64,000 nt of DNA from Fibrobacter sp. UWEL (GCF_900142535.1 NZ_FRBE01000005.1:124001-188000); one strand, 5' to 3'; positions 24,269 to 34,984 are shown, numbered from the stretch's first letter. A program made the numbers and translations. The notes: generated by a model not told the origin, from the letters alone.

Positions 24269-27200
24269 TTATCTAAAGGTTCCAGATCGTTCCATCTGCA
24301 TCAGTTCATCCATCCCTACCAGCATGGCACGAGGTTTAGAGTTTCCCTTACTGGGGCCGCAAACGCCCAAGCCGTAGAGCTGGTCAACAATCTTACCGGC
24401 ACGGCTATACCCCACACTAAAGTGGCGCTGCACTGCGGAAGTGGAAAGACCACTGACTTCAATTGCCCAGCAGGCCACGTCAAAGAGCAGGGGATCAAGC
24501 TTACCCAGCTGCTTGCCGCCTTCCCCATCGTCATCCCCATCCACACCTTCGGAAACATCGAAGGATTCGACCTGAGGATAGTAGACGTTCTGGTTAGAGC
24601 AAGCATCTGCCAGCTTTTCCGCTTCCTCATCGCTGAGGAATGCACCATGGACGCGAACCGGATCAGGATCGTTCACAGCCTTGAACAGCATGTCGCCACG
24701 GCCCAGCAACTTTTCGGCGCCGGCGTGATCCATCACAGTACGGGCATCAATCTGGGATGCCACCTTAAAGCTAATTCGAGTAGGCAGGTTGGCCTTGATA
24801 ATACCCGTAATCACCTTCACAGACGGACGCTGAGTTGCAAGGACCAGATGAATGCCCACCGCACGAGCCTTAGCAGCCAGGCGGGCTACGGACTTTTCAA
24901 TCTCCTTACCGGCAACCATCATGAGATCCGCCATTTCGTCGATAATCACCACGATAAACGGCATGCGATGGCCCTTGTCTTCGTCCGGAATATCATCGGG
25001 AAGTTCGCCCGCTTCAAACTTGGCGTTAAAACCACCGATGTTACGAACCTTTGCCGTTGCAAGCACTTCGGTACGGCGGTCCATTTCATAACAGAGCCAT
25101 TGCAAAGCCTGAATGGCAATTTCGGGTTTGGTAATCACAGGCGCCAAGAGGTGCGGGATATTTTCGTACATCTTCAGTTCCACAGCCTTCGGGTCCACAA
25201 GAATCATGCGGAGTTCGTCGGGAGTCTTACTGAACAGCATACTTGCCATGAGAGCGTTAATACAGACGGACTTACCAGAACCCGTCTGACCAGCAATCAG
25301 CAAGTGAGGAGCCTTTGCCAGATCCATGGTGAATGCTTCGCCGGTAATATCCTTACCCAAGGCCACCTGAATCTTTTCCGGAGTGGGAGCGAACTTTTCG
25401 CTTTCGAACACATCCTTACTGAATACCGTCTGGAACTTACGATTGGGAATTTCAATACCTACGGCGGCCTTACCGGGAATGGGCGCCAGGATACGGACGG
25501 AGGACACACGCAGAGGCATGGCCAAATCTTCCTGCAAGGCGGTAAAGCGGCTTACCTTAACACCAGGACCCGGCTCCACTTCAAAGCGGGTAATCATGGG
25601 GCCCGTTTCGCAACCGATGACACGGCCCTTCACCTTGAAGTTTTCCAGCTTTTCTTCCAGCATCTTACCGATGGCGTTCAGTTCGTCTTCCGTATAATCG
25701 GCGGTCTGGGCTTCATGATCGTTCAGAATGTCGGAGATGGACGGAACCTTATACTCATCATATGCAGTAGGTTCCCGCGGGGGAATGCTAGCAGCGCGAG
25801 CTCCCGCCATGGAATTTCCGGAAGGAACCAAGGTCTTGTCCTGGAATTCCACGTTATCCTGAGGTTCATCATCGTCGGCGCCATAAACTACAGGCGCAAA
25901 AGTATCATCCTCATTTTCGGGAGCGCTTCTAAACTCAGTAGCGGCACCATCCCCACCCAGCAGGTCTTCTGCGTTAATCGCTGGCTTAGTATTTTCCACA
26001 GCAGGTTCGTCAGCAGCAACTTCGGCAGCCATTTCAGCTGCAACTGCACCATCATTCTTTCGAAGGATGTTCTTGCTCAAAACCGTATTGCGGCCCGTTA
26101 CGGGACTTGCCCCGGCAGCCACAGGAGCGGCCATCGGCGCAGTCATTGGAGCGGCAGGTTCCTCGGACGCAGCCTGAGGTGGAACAGTCGGTTCAATAGC
26201 AGCGCCATCACGACGGACATCACCCTTTACCTGCATACGTCCCTTGCGGTCCTTTTCCCAGGCAATCAGGTCGCCGGCACGACGAAGGGCGGAAATCTTT
26301 TCCTTCACTTCCACAATTTCCAGAGCATTCATCTTGCGAATGTTCTGACGCAAATATTCTTCCAATCTACGGATTTCGGGGTCTTCGTTCTTGTCGTATT
26401 CGCCGCCCGCAGCGGTAGAACCTTCGGATGCTGCAGTAGCCATCGTTTCCGCGCCCTTTACGAAGGTGTCCTTATCCACGACCACTTCATCGCCAGGCAT
26501 CCCGGAAACGCTTTCCAGACTCATATCCTGATCCAGCCAGTTCTTACGGCCATTGAAGGGAGCAAGAACTCCCTTGCGCTTGATCTTGAATTCGTCGGGT
26601 TCCAGGAAGACCGTATTGTCATCCATGTAAATACCCTTGCGGTTGGTTGCCACAGGTTCTTCGACGAACTCCTTGGACTTTTTGCGGTTAGGCTCCACGA
26701 TGGTCGCTTCCACAGGTTCCACATCCTCAACGTCCTTTTTCCTTGCTAGACTAGACATCCAGCGGGATCCCTTTACCAGGAAGCTGAAATGTCTGGGGCG
26801 AAGGCCAAAGGAAAGGATGAGGATCAAGGCGAGAGTAAGGACAAGAATTCCCAGGGGGGCGGCAGCCGATGCCTTACCGAAAATGGAGTACCACACATTC
26901 TGGGTAAAGAACTGGCCCACAAAGCCGCCGTTTTCCAGGAGAACATCACTTTTTACGCCAGACAGGCCATACCCTCTGAGAGAAAGCAGGAACGAAATAT
27001 TCAGAGTCAGAAAAGAAAGGCCAAGGGAATAACGCAGAATCTTGCCCGAGAAAGCAAGGGTCACGCCCCAGGCCATCAAGGCAAAGGTAAAGAGAATGAC
27101 GGCAACCTTGCCAAACAGCATGGTTACAACATTGGGTACAATTTCTCCCAAATAGGGTCCTAGCCAATTGCCCCCTTCTCCACTATAGACAGAACTCACG

Positions 27201-27343
27201 CATCCTAAAAGAAGGAGGGCACCAATTGCTAGCAGGAACCAACCTGCAATAATCCGACCAAAACCCTGGTCTTCCGCCCCTTTTACTCCCCCGGACTTCG
27301 GCTTAGAACCTTTCTTAGCCGTTTTCTTTTTTTGAGTAGCCAA
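24269..27343 (-). CDS. ftsK: DNA translocase FtsK/SpoIIIE
   Basis: FtsK pumps DNA during chromosome segregation at the division septum. The N-terminus has several membrane spans between about 28 and 190. An acidic, Ala/Pro-rich linker runs to about 500. The motor has Walker A AGQTGSGKSVCINAL near residue 693 and Walker B VVIIDEMADLM near 805. The C-terminal gamma domain (STSAVQRHFSVGYSRAGKIVDQLY) recognises KOPS-like sites. The start is a TTG at 27343 with GGAGG 4 bases upstream. Length 1024 is usual for proteobacterial-type FtsK. Confidence 0.95.
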   Translation of the reverse strand: MATQKKKTAKKGSKPKSGGVKGAEDQGFGRIIAGWFLLAIGALLLLGCVSSVYSGEGGNWLGPYLGEIVPNVVTMLFGKVAVILFTFALMAWGVTLAFSGKILRYSLGLSFLTLNISFLLSLRGYGLSGVKSDVLLENGGFVGQFFTQNVWYSIFGKASAAAPLGILVLTLALILILSFGLRPRHFSFLVKGSRWMSSLARKKDVEDVEPVEATIVEPNRKKSKEFVEEPVATNRKGIYMDDNTVFLEPDEFKIKRKGVLAPFNGRKNWLDQDMSLESVSGMPGDEVVVDKDTFVKGAETMATAASEGSTAAGGEYDKNEDPEIRRLEEYLRQNIRKMNALEIVEVKEKISALRRAGDLIAWEKDRKGRMQVKGDVRRDGAAIEPTVPPQAASEEPAAPMTAPMAAPVAAGASPVTGRNTVLSKNILRKNDGAVAAEMAAEVAADEPAVENTKPAINAEDLLGGDGAATEFRSAPENEDDTFAPVVYGADDDEPQDNVEFQDKTLVPSGNSMAGARAASIPPREPTAYDEYKVPSISDILNDHEAQTADYTEDELNAIGKMLEEKLENFKVKGRVIGCETGPMITRFEVEPGPGVKVSRFTALQEDLAMPLRVSSVRILAPIPGKAAVGIEIPNRKFQTVFSKDVFESEKFAPTPEKIQVALGKDITGEAFTMDLAKAPHLLIAGQTGSGKSVCINALMASMLFSKTPDELRMILVDPKAVELKMYENIPHLLAPVITKPEIAIQALQWLCYEMDRRTEVLATAKVRNIGGFNAKFEAGELPDDIPDEDKGHRMPFIVVIIDEMADLMMVAGKEIEKSVARLAAKARAVGIHLVLATQRPSVKVITGIIKANLPTRISFKVASQIDARTVMDHAGAEKLLGRGDMLFKAVNDPDPVRVHGAFLSDEEAEKLADACSNQNVYYPQVESFDVSEGVDGDDDGEGGKQLGKLDPLLFDVACWAIEVSGLSTSAVQRHFSVGYSRAGKIVDQLYGLGVCGPSKGNSKPRAMLVGMDELMQMERSGTFR

Positions 27344-27429
27344 ATCGCCTCCGATTTTTACTTCTCAAATATAGTCTATAATTTTGACGCTCAAATGACA
27401 AACGGGCTTATCTTATTATCTTTCCTTCT

Positions 27430-30400
27430 ATGAAAGTCAAGTTGTCGAAACAAGTCAAGAAGGTTTTGTCCGGTATCATCGGCTCCTCCATTGTGGTGGT
27501 TTTGCTGATTGTTTTTGGAAGTTCCCAAAACGATATGACCGGATCCATCCGAAACGGAGCGGAAGCTCTCGAGAACCTTTTGTACGACCAGTTTTCGAAA
27601 CGCATTACCAACACCAATCTAGATGAAGCCCTGGATGGCGATTACGAACTTACCGATGGCACATCCTCTACAGGTAGCGCCAAAATCAAGCTAGCCAACA
27701 ATTACGACCCCAACATTCTGATTGTCGATATTGACGAACCTGCCCTTGCAAAACTGGGTCCCTACAACGAATGGGACCGATTTATCCATGCCGACGTAGT
27801 CAAGAACTTGAATAATGGCGGTGCATCTGCAATCGGCTTCGATATTATGTTTAAAACGGCGGACTTCGGAAAGCTGAAGACCCAGCAGGTACGAGAACTC
27901 CTGCACGACGTAAACGATACGGAAAACTGGGACTCCCTGGACTCCAGAATTCGCTCTTATTATAACTACGACTCCATGCTGGTATCCTCCGTTGCAGAAG
28001 GTGGCGTGTCCATCGTATGCGACATGTTTGACGATTCCAAGGCATACAAGTTTGAATCCCAATGGCGCCCCCTCAGTACAGAAGCTCGCGCTGCCGAAGT
28101 GGGTTACGGTTCCACCTTTGAATTAAGCCAGGCGGACAAGCCGGATAACATCGAAGCAAAGGACCTGCTGGATAACGTTTTCCCCGAATTGGCCAACGCA
28201 GGCGCAAGACTGGGTTCCGTCAACGCCTATCCCGACAACGACGGTGTGGTCCGCCGCATTTCCATGCTTTACAGATTCCCCAATCCGGATATCTTCCCCG
28301 AGGCGGACACCAAGATTTATTCCACCATGTCCCTCATGACAATTCTCCACCTGTTCCATCAGGACCCGAAAAAGGTGGAAATCAAGATGGGAAAGTACAT
28401 CAACCTGGGGAAGCCCTTCGGTATCTACAAGGACCAGAAGGGAGAGATGCACACCACCTATCCCAACTTCAGTTACCCCATGTTCCTGGAGTTGAAGAAA
28501 CGTCTTGCCGAAAAAGACATCAAGAAAAAAGCAACGCTTGACTTCCAGGATATTTCCTCCAAGATCATTGCCACCAAATTGGAAGAAGGGAACGTCAACT
28601 TCGAAATATTCGAAGGACAGGTTCTTTCCGACGAACTGTCCCGAGTACTCCCGGATGTGACACCTGAAATGCTTAAAAAGGTAAACGACGGCGAAGAAGT
28701 CACCGTCCATGAAGGTTTCACCTTGAAGCAGGATGAGGATGGTCCCAACCGTTACGTCCTTACGGATGAGGACAATGAAGACGAAGCCATTATTACGGAC
28801 TACATCGTAAATACACTGCATTACTTCAAGGATTCCCTTCAGAATATCCCCGTCAACAAGCCCATCCATCTATCCCTGGACATGGACCTTCATTACAGCA
28901 AGGTCAAGAAAGCGTGGATGTCCAACATCGCCATTTTGTCGGACTACGTCATTCGCGAAATTCAGGCCATCAACGAAAAAGAAATCACGTCCCTGAAGCC
29001 CGGTGAAGAACTTCGCTTTGGCCGCGAAAAGAAAATTCCCATCAATAAGTACGGAAGTTTCCGAGTCAACTATAAGGGCAAGTACAACACAGACGAACCC
29101 AAGAGAACTTTCCAGCATCTTTCTTATTACGACGTCACCAAGAACCGCATTGACCCCGGTCTCTATCAAGGAAAAATCTTCATTCTAGGTTCTGCAGCAC
29201 CGGCTCTATTCGACTTTGTGCACACCTCCCACGAAGAAAACTACCCCGCCGTGTTGATTCACGCCACCATCATCAAGAACATCCTAGAAGATGATTATCT
29301 GGTGGTAATGGATGACTACAGACAGGCAATCATCATCATATTCCTGGCCCTGCTCTGCGTTATCTTCGGTCTTTATTTCAAGGGATACGTTTCTGCCCTC
29401 ATTTCCATTTTGATCATGAGCGCCTACATCTTTGTTGCCTACCAGTACTTTGGTCACGGCCTTTACATCGGCGTTTCCAGACAGTTACTCACGGTCATCT
29501 TTATTAACATCATCACATTGGTCGTTCAGTTCTATTTTGAAAATCGAGAAAAGAAGTTCATCAACAACGTGTTTAAACAGTACATCTCCCCGGAACTGAT
29601 TGACAACATGGTGAACAACGAAATTATGCCCACGCTCGGTGGTGAAAAGTCTCACATATCCGCCTACTTTACTGACATTGCAAGTTTCTCTACCTTCTCC
29701 GAAAAAATTGGCGACCCGAGTAAACTGGTTACGTTGTTAAATGAATATTTGACTGGAATGACAGACACCCTGCTGGACAACAAGGGCACCCTGGACAAAT
29801 ACGAAGGTGACGCCATCATCGCATTCTTCGGCGCCCCGATGCCCTTGGAAAACCACGCCCAGAGCGCCTGTGATGCAGCAGTCGGCATGCAGAGAAAACT
29901 CATGCTGCTCCGTAAGACCTGGGCAAGCCAGGGAGACATGTGGCCCAAGGTTGTTCACGACATGCACATGAGAATCGGTATCAACTCCGGCGACATCGTG
30001 ACGGGAAACATGGGTTCCAACATGCGTAAGAACTACACCATGATGGGTGACGCGGTGAACCTGGCCGCACGTCTCGAAAGTGCTGCCAAGCAATACGGCG
30101 CCTACATTCAAATAAGTGAAGACACCGAACGAATGCTGGAAACAGGAAGGTTCATTTACCGTTCCCTGGATACCGTCCGTGTTGTGGGTAAGAGCCTCCC
30201 CGTTAAGACCTTTGAAATTCTGGAACGTACCAGACGTGCCGATGACGAAGAAATCAACAAACTTCGTATCAAGCCCAAGCGTACGGACAAGGACCAGGAA
30301 AGAATTAGATTGCTTAAGGCCACAAGATGCGAACCCGAACAGGAAGAAGAACTCCTGAAGCTGGTGAAAATCTGGGAAGAAGCCCGCAAGTGCTATCTGG

Positions 30401-30594
30401 AAATGAAGTGGGACGAAGCAATCGAACTCTTCACCCAATGCCTAGACCTGGAACCCCACCATCCCGAAAGAGACCCCGGCAGCAAGCAGTGTCCCTCACA
30501 GGTATACATCAAGCGTTGTCAGCAGTACAAGATCAACCCGCCCGTAGCCCCCGGCGAACTCTGGGACGGCGTATTCACCGCTACTGAGAAGTAA
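27430..30594 (+). CDS. CHASE2 domain class III adenylate/guanylate cyclase
   Basis: The protein has one N-terminal membrane span (about 13-32), a very large extracytoplasmic CHASE2-type sensor (about 50-625), three spans (about 630-700) and a class III cyclase domain (about 740-930). Metal-binding aspartates are in YFTDIASFS and KYEGDAIIAFFG; the transition-state Asn and Arg are in GDAVNLAARLE. A C-terminal TPR-like segment (about 975-1020, ARKCYLEMKWDEAIELFTQ) follows. It is thus likely an active cyclase signalling an external cue. ATP or GTP preference cannot be settled by eye; the Lys in KYEGD favours ATP. Confidence 0.9.
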   Translation: MKVKLSKQVKKVLSGIIGSSIVVVLLIVFGSSQNDMTGSIRNGAEALENLLYDQFSKRITNTNLDEALDGDYELTDGTSSTGSAKIKLANNYDPNILIVDIDEPALAKLGPYNEWDRFIHADVVKNLNNGGASAIGFDIMFKTADFGKLKTQQVRELLHDVNDTENWDSLDSRIRSYYNYDSMLVSSVAEGGVSIVCDMFDDSKAYKFESQWRPLSTEARAAEVGYGSTFELSQADKPDNIEAKDLLDNVFPELANAGARLGSVNAYPDNDGVVRRISMLYRFPNPDIFPEADTKIYSTMSLMTILHLFHQDPKKVEIKMGKYINLGKPFGIYKDQKGEMHTTYPNFSYPMFLELKKRLAEKDIKKKATLDFQDISSKIIATKLEEGNVNFEIFEGQVLSDELSRVLPDVTPEMLKKVNDGEEVTVHEGFTLKQDEDGPNRYVLTDEDNEDEAIITDYIVNTLHYFKDSLQNIPVNKPIHLSLDMDLHYSKVKKAWMSNIAILSDYVIREIQAINEKEITSLKPGEELRFGREKKIPINKYGSFRVNYKGKYNTDEPKRTFQHLSYYDVTKNRIDPGLYQGKIFILGSAAPALFDFVHTSHEENYPAVLIHATIIKNILEDDYLVVMDDYRQAIIIIFLALLCVIFGLYFKGYVSALISILIMSAYIFVAYQYFGHGLYIGVSRQLLTVIFINIITLVVQFYFENREKKFINNVFKQYISPELIDNMVNNEIMPTLGGEKSHISAYFTDIASFSTFSEKIGDPSKLVTLLNEYLTGMTDTLLDNKGTLDKYEGDAIIAFFGAPMPLENHAQSACDAAVGMQRKLMLLRKTWASQGDMWPKVVHDMHMRIGINSGDIVTGNMGSNMRKNYTMMGDAVNLAARLESAAKQYGAYIQISEDTERMLETGRFIYRSLDTVRVVGKSLPVKTFEILERTRRADDEEINKLRIKPKRTDKDQERIRLLKATRCEPEQEEELLKLVKIWEEARKCYLEMKWDEAIELFTQCLDLEPHHPERDPGSKQCPSQVYIKRCQQYKINPPVAPGELWDGVFTATEK

Positions 30595-30602
30595 ATTTCA
30601 AA

Positions 30603-30640
30603 AGCAAAAGACCCCGGCTCTGCCGAGGTCTTTTGCATTT
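30603..30640. terminator. Bidirectional terminator between convergent genes
   Basis: The stem GCAAAAGACC / GGTCTTTTGC with inner CGG/CCG pairing lies between the cyclase gene and convergent panC. Confidence 0.82.
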
Positions 30641-30654
30641 TCTTCGCAATAGAA

Positions 30655-31506
30655 TCAGTTCAGCTCGATGTTATCGATGAGGCGAGTCTTCCCGAAGAAG
30701 GCTGCCACCAGGATTACAACCTTATCCTCATTCTTGAGCATGCCGTTGAACTTCTGCAAATCCTTCTGATTCACCACTTCCACAAACTGGACCTGTCCGC
30801 GATTAGCGAGAATGGACTTGACCACCAGATCACGAATGCGGACCACACTACGTTCACCCACTTCGTAAGCATCCTTAGCCAACTTCAGGCCAGCGCTAAT
30901 ACCCAGAGAACGTACACGTTCTTCTTCAGTCAAGTATTCGTTACGGCTAGAAAGTGCAAGGCCAGAACTTTCACGAACAATCTTTACGCGGTGAATCTGA
31001 ATATCGAAGTTCAGGTCCTTCACCATACGTTCGATTAGGAACACCTGCTGGTAATCCTTCTCGCCAAAATAAGCATGATCAGCCTTGGTAATCAGGAACA
31101 GCTTAGAAACAACGGTAAGAACGCCACGGAAATGTCCCGGGCGATAGGAACCGCAATACATGCTCTCAAGCGTTTCGTCGCGGACCATGGTCAGCGGGTC
31201 TCCATCGGGATACATTTCATCGACGGAGGGAGCAAAGACAAAGTCTGCACCGATATTTTCAGCCAACTTGGCGTCAGCTTCCAGGCGCTTCGGATACTTA
31301 TCCAGATCTTCGTTCTTACCGAACTGGATCGGGTTCAGAAACACACTGACCACGGTGACATCGCATTCCTTTACAGAAGCCTTGATCAAGGCACCGTGAC
31401 CATCGTGAAGAGCACCCATGGTAGGCACAAGACCGATCGTCTTACCCTGAGCAGCTAACGGCTTCAGAGCTTGGCGTAAGGATTCGATAGACTTAATAAC
31501 TTGCAT
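30655..31506 (-). CDS. panC: Pantothenate synthetase
   Basis: PanC joins pantoate and beta-alanine using ATP. PTMGALHDGHGALI holds the HxGH motif at about 28-41, and FGEKDYQQVFLIERMV and SSRNEYLTEEER are the KMSKS-equivalent and pantoate-site regions. The 283-residue length fits. It is last in a folK-dNK-panC operon, overlapping the previous gene's stop codon. Confidence 0.96.
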   Translation of the reverse strand: MQVIKSIESLRQALKPLAAQGKTIGLVPTMGALHDGHGALIKASVKECDVTVVSVFLNPIQFGKNEDLDKYPKRLEADAKLAENIGADFVFAPSVDEMYPDGDPLTMVRDETLESMYCGSYRPGHFRGVLTVVSKLFLITKADHAYFGEKDYQQVFLIERMVKDLNFDIQIHRVKIVRESSGLALSSRNEYLTEEERVRSLGISAGLKLAKDAYEVGERSVVRIRDLVVKSILANRGQVQFVEVVNQKDLQKFNGMLKNEDKVVILVAAFFGKTRLIDNIELN

Positions 31507-32156
31507 TATTTACCTTCTGGAACAAAATAAGTCGTCTGCTTGGGACAAGATGCGATGGCATCCAGCACAAGCTGTAAGTGAGATTCATTGTGGACAAAAT
31601 CAATATGGTCTGTATTGATGATCAAGACAGGCGCATAGGGATAATTCCAAAAATGATGATCGTAGCGGTCCATCAGGGCCTTCAGGTAGGACGCCTCGAT
31701 GGACTTTTCCATGGCACGACCGCGACCGTGAATTCGGTCAAGTAAAGTAGGTACGCTAGCCTGCAGGTATACAACCAGGTCCGGATGAGGAACACCCTTA
31801 TTCAAGGTATTTGCCACCTGTTCGTACATGGCGTATTCGCTTTCCTGCAGGTTCTGTGCTGCAAAAATCTGGTCCTTTTCGTAAGTATAATCGCTGACCA
31901 GCAGGTCGTGGAACAGGTCGCTCTGCAAGGCGGAGTTCTGCAGCTGCTTATGTCGATCCAGCAGGAAGAACAGCTGGGTCTGGAAGGCGTAAGCTTCCTT
32001 ATTCTGATAAAACTTTTCCAGGAAGGGATTCTCGGCGAAGTTTTCCTCGATAAGCACAGCCTTCCAGCGTTCTGCGATGATCTGCGCAAGGGAGGACTTG
32101 CCGACGCCGATGACGCCTTCAATAGCCAAAAAATGAACACCTTTTTCAGTCAGCAT
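31506..32156 (-). CDS. Deoxynucleoside kinase (dGK/dAK type)
   Basis: The protein has a P-loop IEGVIGVGKSSLA (about 13-25), the substrate motif DRHKQLQ, and the Arg-rich lid DRIHGRGRAMEKSI near residue 142. These are typical of bacterial deoxyadenosine/deoxyguanosine kinases that salvage nucleosides. The base specificity is not visible. It sits between folK (2-base gap) and panC (overlap). Confidence 0.9.
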   Translation of the reverse strand: MLTEKGVHFLAIEGVIGVGKSSLAQIIAERWKAVLIEENFAENPFLEKFYQNKEAYAFQTQLFFLLDRHKQLQNSALQSDLFHDLLVSDYTYEKDQIFAAQNLQESEYAMYEQVANTLNKGVPHPDLVVYLQASVPTLLDRIHGRGRAMEKSIEASYLKALMDRYDHHFWNYPYAPVLIINTDHIDFVHNESHLQLVLDAIASCPKQTTYFVPEGK

Positions 32157-32157
32157 A

Positions 32158-32697
32158 CTAGGGTTCCTCCGAGGTAATCACGCGAAAGGACAGCTTTTCT
32201 TCTTTTTCAAGAAGGGACGCCAGCATGTTTCCCACGGAAAGCCCCGTCCTCGGGTCCATCCAGTTGGGAGCGATGTCATTCAATGGTACCAACACAAACT
32301 GCCTATTCGTTATTTGGGAATGGGGAACGATCAACCTTCCCTCGCAGGTCTGGCTGCCAAAATAAAGCAGGTCCAGATCAATCTCCCTTGAGTTCCAGTG
32401 TCCCCTATCCTTTCGACCGAGAATAAATTCCGAACCCTTCAGATAGAAGAGCATTTGTTCAGCAGTTCCAGAATACAGGAAGCTGACCACCTGGTTGAAA
32501 TAGGGACCCTGACCTTCCGGACCTACCGGAGGAGTTTCGTAAATCGGGCTTTCCAGCCATTCCCCCGAAGACACCTTCTTCAACATTTGGCGACCTTCGC
32601 TCAAATGACGGGAACGGTTGGGAAGATTTGTCCCTAGAGCAACAAATACTCTTTCTAAAGAATTCACGCCCCCAATATAGCTTTTCAAGGTGCACAT
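32158..32697 (-). CDS. folK: 2-amino-4-hydroxy-6-hydroxymethyldihydropteridine pyrophosphokinase
   Basis: FolK transfers pyrophosphate from ATP to the pterin in folate synthesis. FVALGTNLPNRSRHL is the N-terminal motif; KDRGHWNSREIDLDLLYFG carries the conserved HPPK catalytic segment; VPHSQITNRQFVLVPL follows. The ATG at 32697 has GGGGTG 7 bases upstream. A GTG at 32667 gives the usual family start but has no spaced ribosome site. Just upstream is the palindrome TTTTTTGAC-ACCCC-GTCAAAAAA, which overlaps the start region and may be a regulatory or terminator hairpin. Confidence 0.92.
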   Translation of the reverse strand: MCTLKSYIGGVNSLERVFVALGTNLPNRSRHLSEGRQMLKKVSSGEWLESPIYETPPVGPEGQGPYFNQVVSFLYSGTAEQMLFYLKGSEFILGRKDRGHWNSREIDLDLLYFGSQTCEGRLIVPHSQITNRQFVLVPLNDIAPNWMDPRTGLSVGNMLASLLEKEEKLSFRVITSEEP

Positions 32698-32739
32698 TTT
32701 TTGACACCCCGTCAAAAAAAACAGCCTCACGAGATCCAA

Positions 32740-32980
32740 ATAAACGCCGTTATAAGTTTTTTCTAAAAAAGTTCAAAAAAAGGCCTCTTTTCGTGACAAA
32801 TAGATTTTTTTTATCTATCTTATGACCACCCAAGGGTAGGGTTCATTTGCCCTTTTAACAAATAAATCGTTAATAATCAGATTAACATTCCAAAACAGCC
32901 AGAAATTCTCGTTTTCGAGAAATTATCTGTTTTTTATATTAAAAAGTTTCATCAACTCACTATATATATAGGACACCATT
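32740..32980 (+). promoter_or_regulatory. Long AT-rich leader of rho
   Basis: About 240 bases without a gene precede rho. They contain the hairpin TTCTCG-TTTT-CGAGAA (in 32906-32923) followed by ATTATCTGTTTTTTATATT, which looks like an attenuator, and an AGGACACC ribosome site before the GTG start. Rho is autoregulated through its leader in other bacteria; a similar role here is inferred. Confidence 0.45.
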
Positions 32981-34960
32981 GTGGCGACCACAAAGAAAAC
33001 CAAGACGACTCATTTGGCCGATCAGGAATCTACCGGAATAGAAGTACCCGCAGAACTGGCAGTAAATATCGACGCCCCTGCAGAACAGGAAGTCCAGGCA
33101 AAGCCGGCTAAGCGCACTGCAAAGCCCAAGGGCGAAAAGAAAGCCGAAGATAAAAAGTCAAAGAAGCATGCCGCCGAAGAAGTGATGGCAAATGCTGCAG
33201 AAGCCCCCGCCCCCAGCGCTGAAATTGTCGAAGCCCCCAAGGCAGAAACCGCTGTAGAAGTTACAGAAAATCAGCCCGCAGAAAAGGTCCAGAAGAACCC
33301 TTCCGAAGGCGCTGTCCCTGCAGAAGGCGCCGAAGCCACCGCAAACAATGCTGAAACAAATAATAGCGAAGCAAACAACAGCGAAGCTTCCGAAGGCGAT
33401 GGTCAGCAAAATAATCGCAACCAGCAGAACGGTCGTTTCAACAAGTTTGACAAGAAGAACAAGTTTAATAAGTTCGACAAGAACAATCGCAACAACAACA
33501 ATAACAACCGTCCCCAGCAGCAGGAAGAAGAAGACCCCACTCCGCTGCCGGAACCGGATTCCGAAGCCTGGTGCAAGGCTCGCGATTGTTGGGCCAAGTA
33601 CCGCAAGATGACCATGAGCGACTTGCAGGAACTGGCTAGCCAGAAGGAAAACGTTGACTTCCGCCGTTACCGCAAGCAGTCCCTGGGTCTCTTGCTCCAG
33701 AGTCTGGAAAACGAAAACAACATCGTTTACGCCGAAGGCCTTCTGGAAGTCACTCCCCAGGGTCACGGCTTCCTCCGCAATACCGAATTTAACTACCAGC
33801 AGGGTCCCGATGACGTTTACGTCAGCCAGAACCTGATTCGCCGTTTTGGCCTGAAGGTGGGTGACACCGTTGCAGGTCTTGCACGCCCGCCCCGCGAAGG
33901 CGACAAGTTCTACGCCCTGCGCCGTGTAGACAAAGTAAATTTTGACGATCCCGAAAAGATCAAGCGTCGCGTAGCATTCGAATACTTGACTCCGATTCAC
34001 CCCAACGAAAAGATTCGCCTGGAACATGATTCGGAAGAATTGACTACCCGCGTCATGGATTTGTTCAGCCCCATCGGTAAGGGTCAGCGTTCCATTATTC
34101 TCGCTCCTCCCCGTACCGGTAAGACCATTCTTCTCCAGAACATGACTCGCGCCATCGCCGTAAACCATCCTGAAGTAATCATCATGGTACTCCTCATCGA
34201 CGAACGCCCGGAAGAAGTGACTGAAATGCGCGAAATCGTGGGTAAGCTTGTTGAAAAGAATCCGGCTTTGAAGGCTGAAGTGGTAGCATCCACTTTCGAT
34301 GAACCTCCTGACCATCACGCCCGTGTGGCCACCATGGTTCTGGAAAAGGCCAAGCGCCTGGTAGAACAGCAGAAGGATGTGGTGGTTCTCTTGGATTCCA
34401 TTACCCGTTTTGCTCGTGCCAACAACGTGGTGATTCCCCACTCCGGCAAGATTCTTTCTGGTGGTGTGGACGCCATGGCCATGCAGTTCCCCAAGAAGTT
34501 CTTCGGCGCCGCCCGTAAGATCGCAGACAAGCTCGGGGACTTCAAGAAGGATTCCAATGGTCAGGTCATTCAGACCATTTTCGGCGAGCCCGTTCGTGAA
34601 GTGATTCAGAAGAACGGTTCCCTCACCATTATCGGTACCGCCTTGATTGAAACCGGTAGCCGCATGGACGAAGTGATCTTCGAAGAATTCAAGGGCACCG
34701 GCAACATGGAACTGGTTCTTGACCGCCGTCTGGCAGAAAAGCGCACCTGGCCCGCTATCGACATCTTTAAGTCCGGTACCCGTAAGGAAGACCGCTTGCT
34801 CAGCCTCCGCGAACAGGACATTATCTGGAGCGTTCGTCAGGGCATGCAGAACGATACCGAAAACGGCGTTATGGATAAGATGATCAAGTGGATGAAGCAG
34901 TACAAGACCAACGATGATCTGCTGGAATTCCTCCGCAAGGCAAAGGACAGCGTGAGGTAA
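32981..34960 (+). CDS. rho: Transcription termination factor Rho with long Asn-rich extension
   Basis: Rho is the hexameric RNA helicase that ends transcription. The RNA-binding cold-shock-like domain lies at about 245-315 (GHGFLRN), Walker [13 protein letters not shown] near 370 and Walker [14 protein letters not shown] near 467. Two features are unusual. The first 190 residues are an Ala/Glu/Lys-rich region followed by an Asn/Gln/Phe/Lys-rich tract with repeats of FNKFDKKNK type. Second, an insert of about 30 residues separates FFGAARKI from [10 protein letters not shown], which are nearly adjacent in ordinary Rho. The start is a GTG preceded by AGGA. Confidence 0.96.
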   Translation: MATTKKTKTTHLADQESTGIEVPAELAVNIDAPAEQEVQAKPAKRTAKPKGEKKAEDKKSKKHAAEEVMANAAEAPAPSAEIVEAPKAETAVEVTENQPAEKVQKNPSEGAVPAEGAEATANNAETNNSEANNSEASEGDGQQNNRNQQNGRFNKFDKKNKFNKFDKNNRNNNNNNRPQQQEEEDPTPLPEPDSEAWCKARDCWAKYRKMTMSDLQELASQKENVDFRRYRKQSLGLLLQSLENENNIVYAEGLLEVTPQGHGFLRNTEFNYQQGPDDVYVSQNLIRRFGLKVGDTVAGLARPPREGDKFYALRRVDKVNFDDPEKIKRRVAFEYLTPIHPNEKIRLEHDSEELTTRVMDLFSPIGKGQRSIILAPPRTGKTILLQNMTRAIAVNHPEVIIMVLLIDERPEEVTEMREIVGKLVEKNPALKAEVVASTFDEPPDHHARVATMVLEKAKRLVEQQKDVVVLLDSITRFARANNVVIPHSGKILSGGVDAMAMQFPKKFFGAARKIADKLGDFKKDSNGQVIQTIFGEPVREVIQKNGSLTIIGTALIETGSRMDEVIFEEFKGTGNMELVLDRRLAEKRTWPAIDIFKSGTRKEDRLLSLREQDIIWSVRQGMQNDTENGVMDKMIKWMKQYKTNDDLLEFLRKAKDSVR

Positions 34961-34983
34961 AAATCAACGAAGTTGATTTTTAC
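34955..34983. terminator. Terminator overlapping the rho stop codon
   Basis: A perfect 13-base inverted repeat, GGTAAAAATCAAC-GAA-GTTGATTTTTACC, includes the rho stop codon in its left arm. Confidence 0.65.
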
Positions 34984-34984
34984 C

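Noticed and set aside
24203-26749. 848-residue open frame on the plus strand across ftsK
   Set aside because: It is antisense to a clear FtsK with intact motifs; its His-rich composition and lack of motifs mark it as a shadow.
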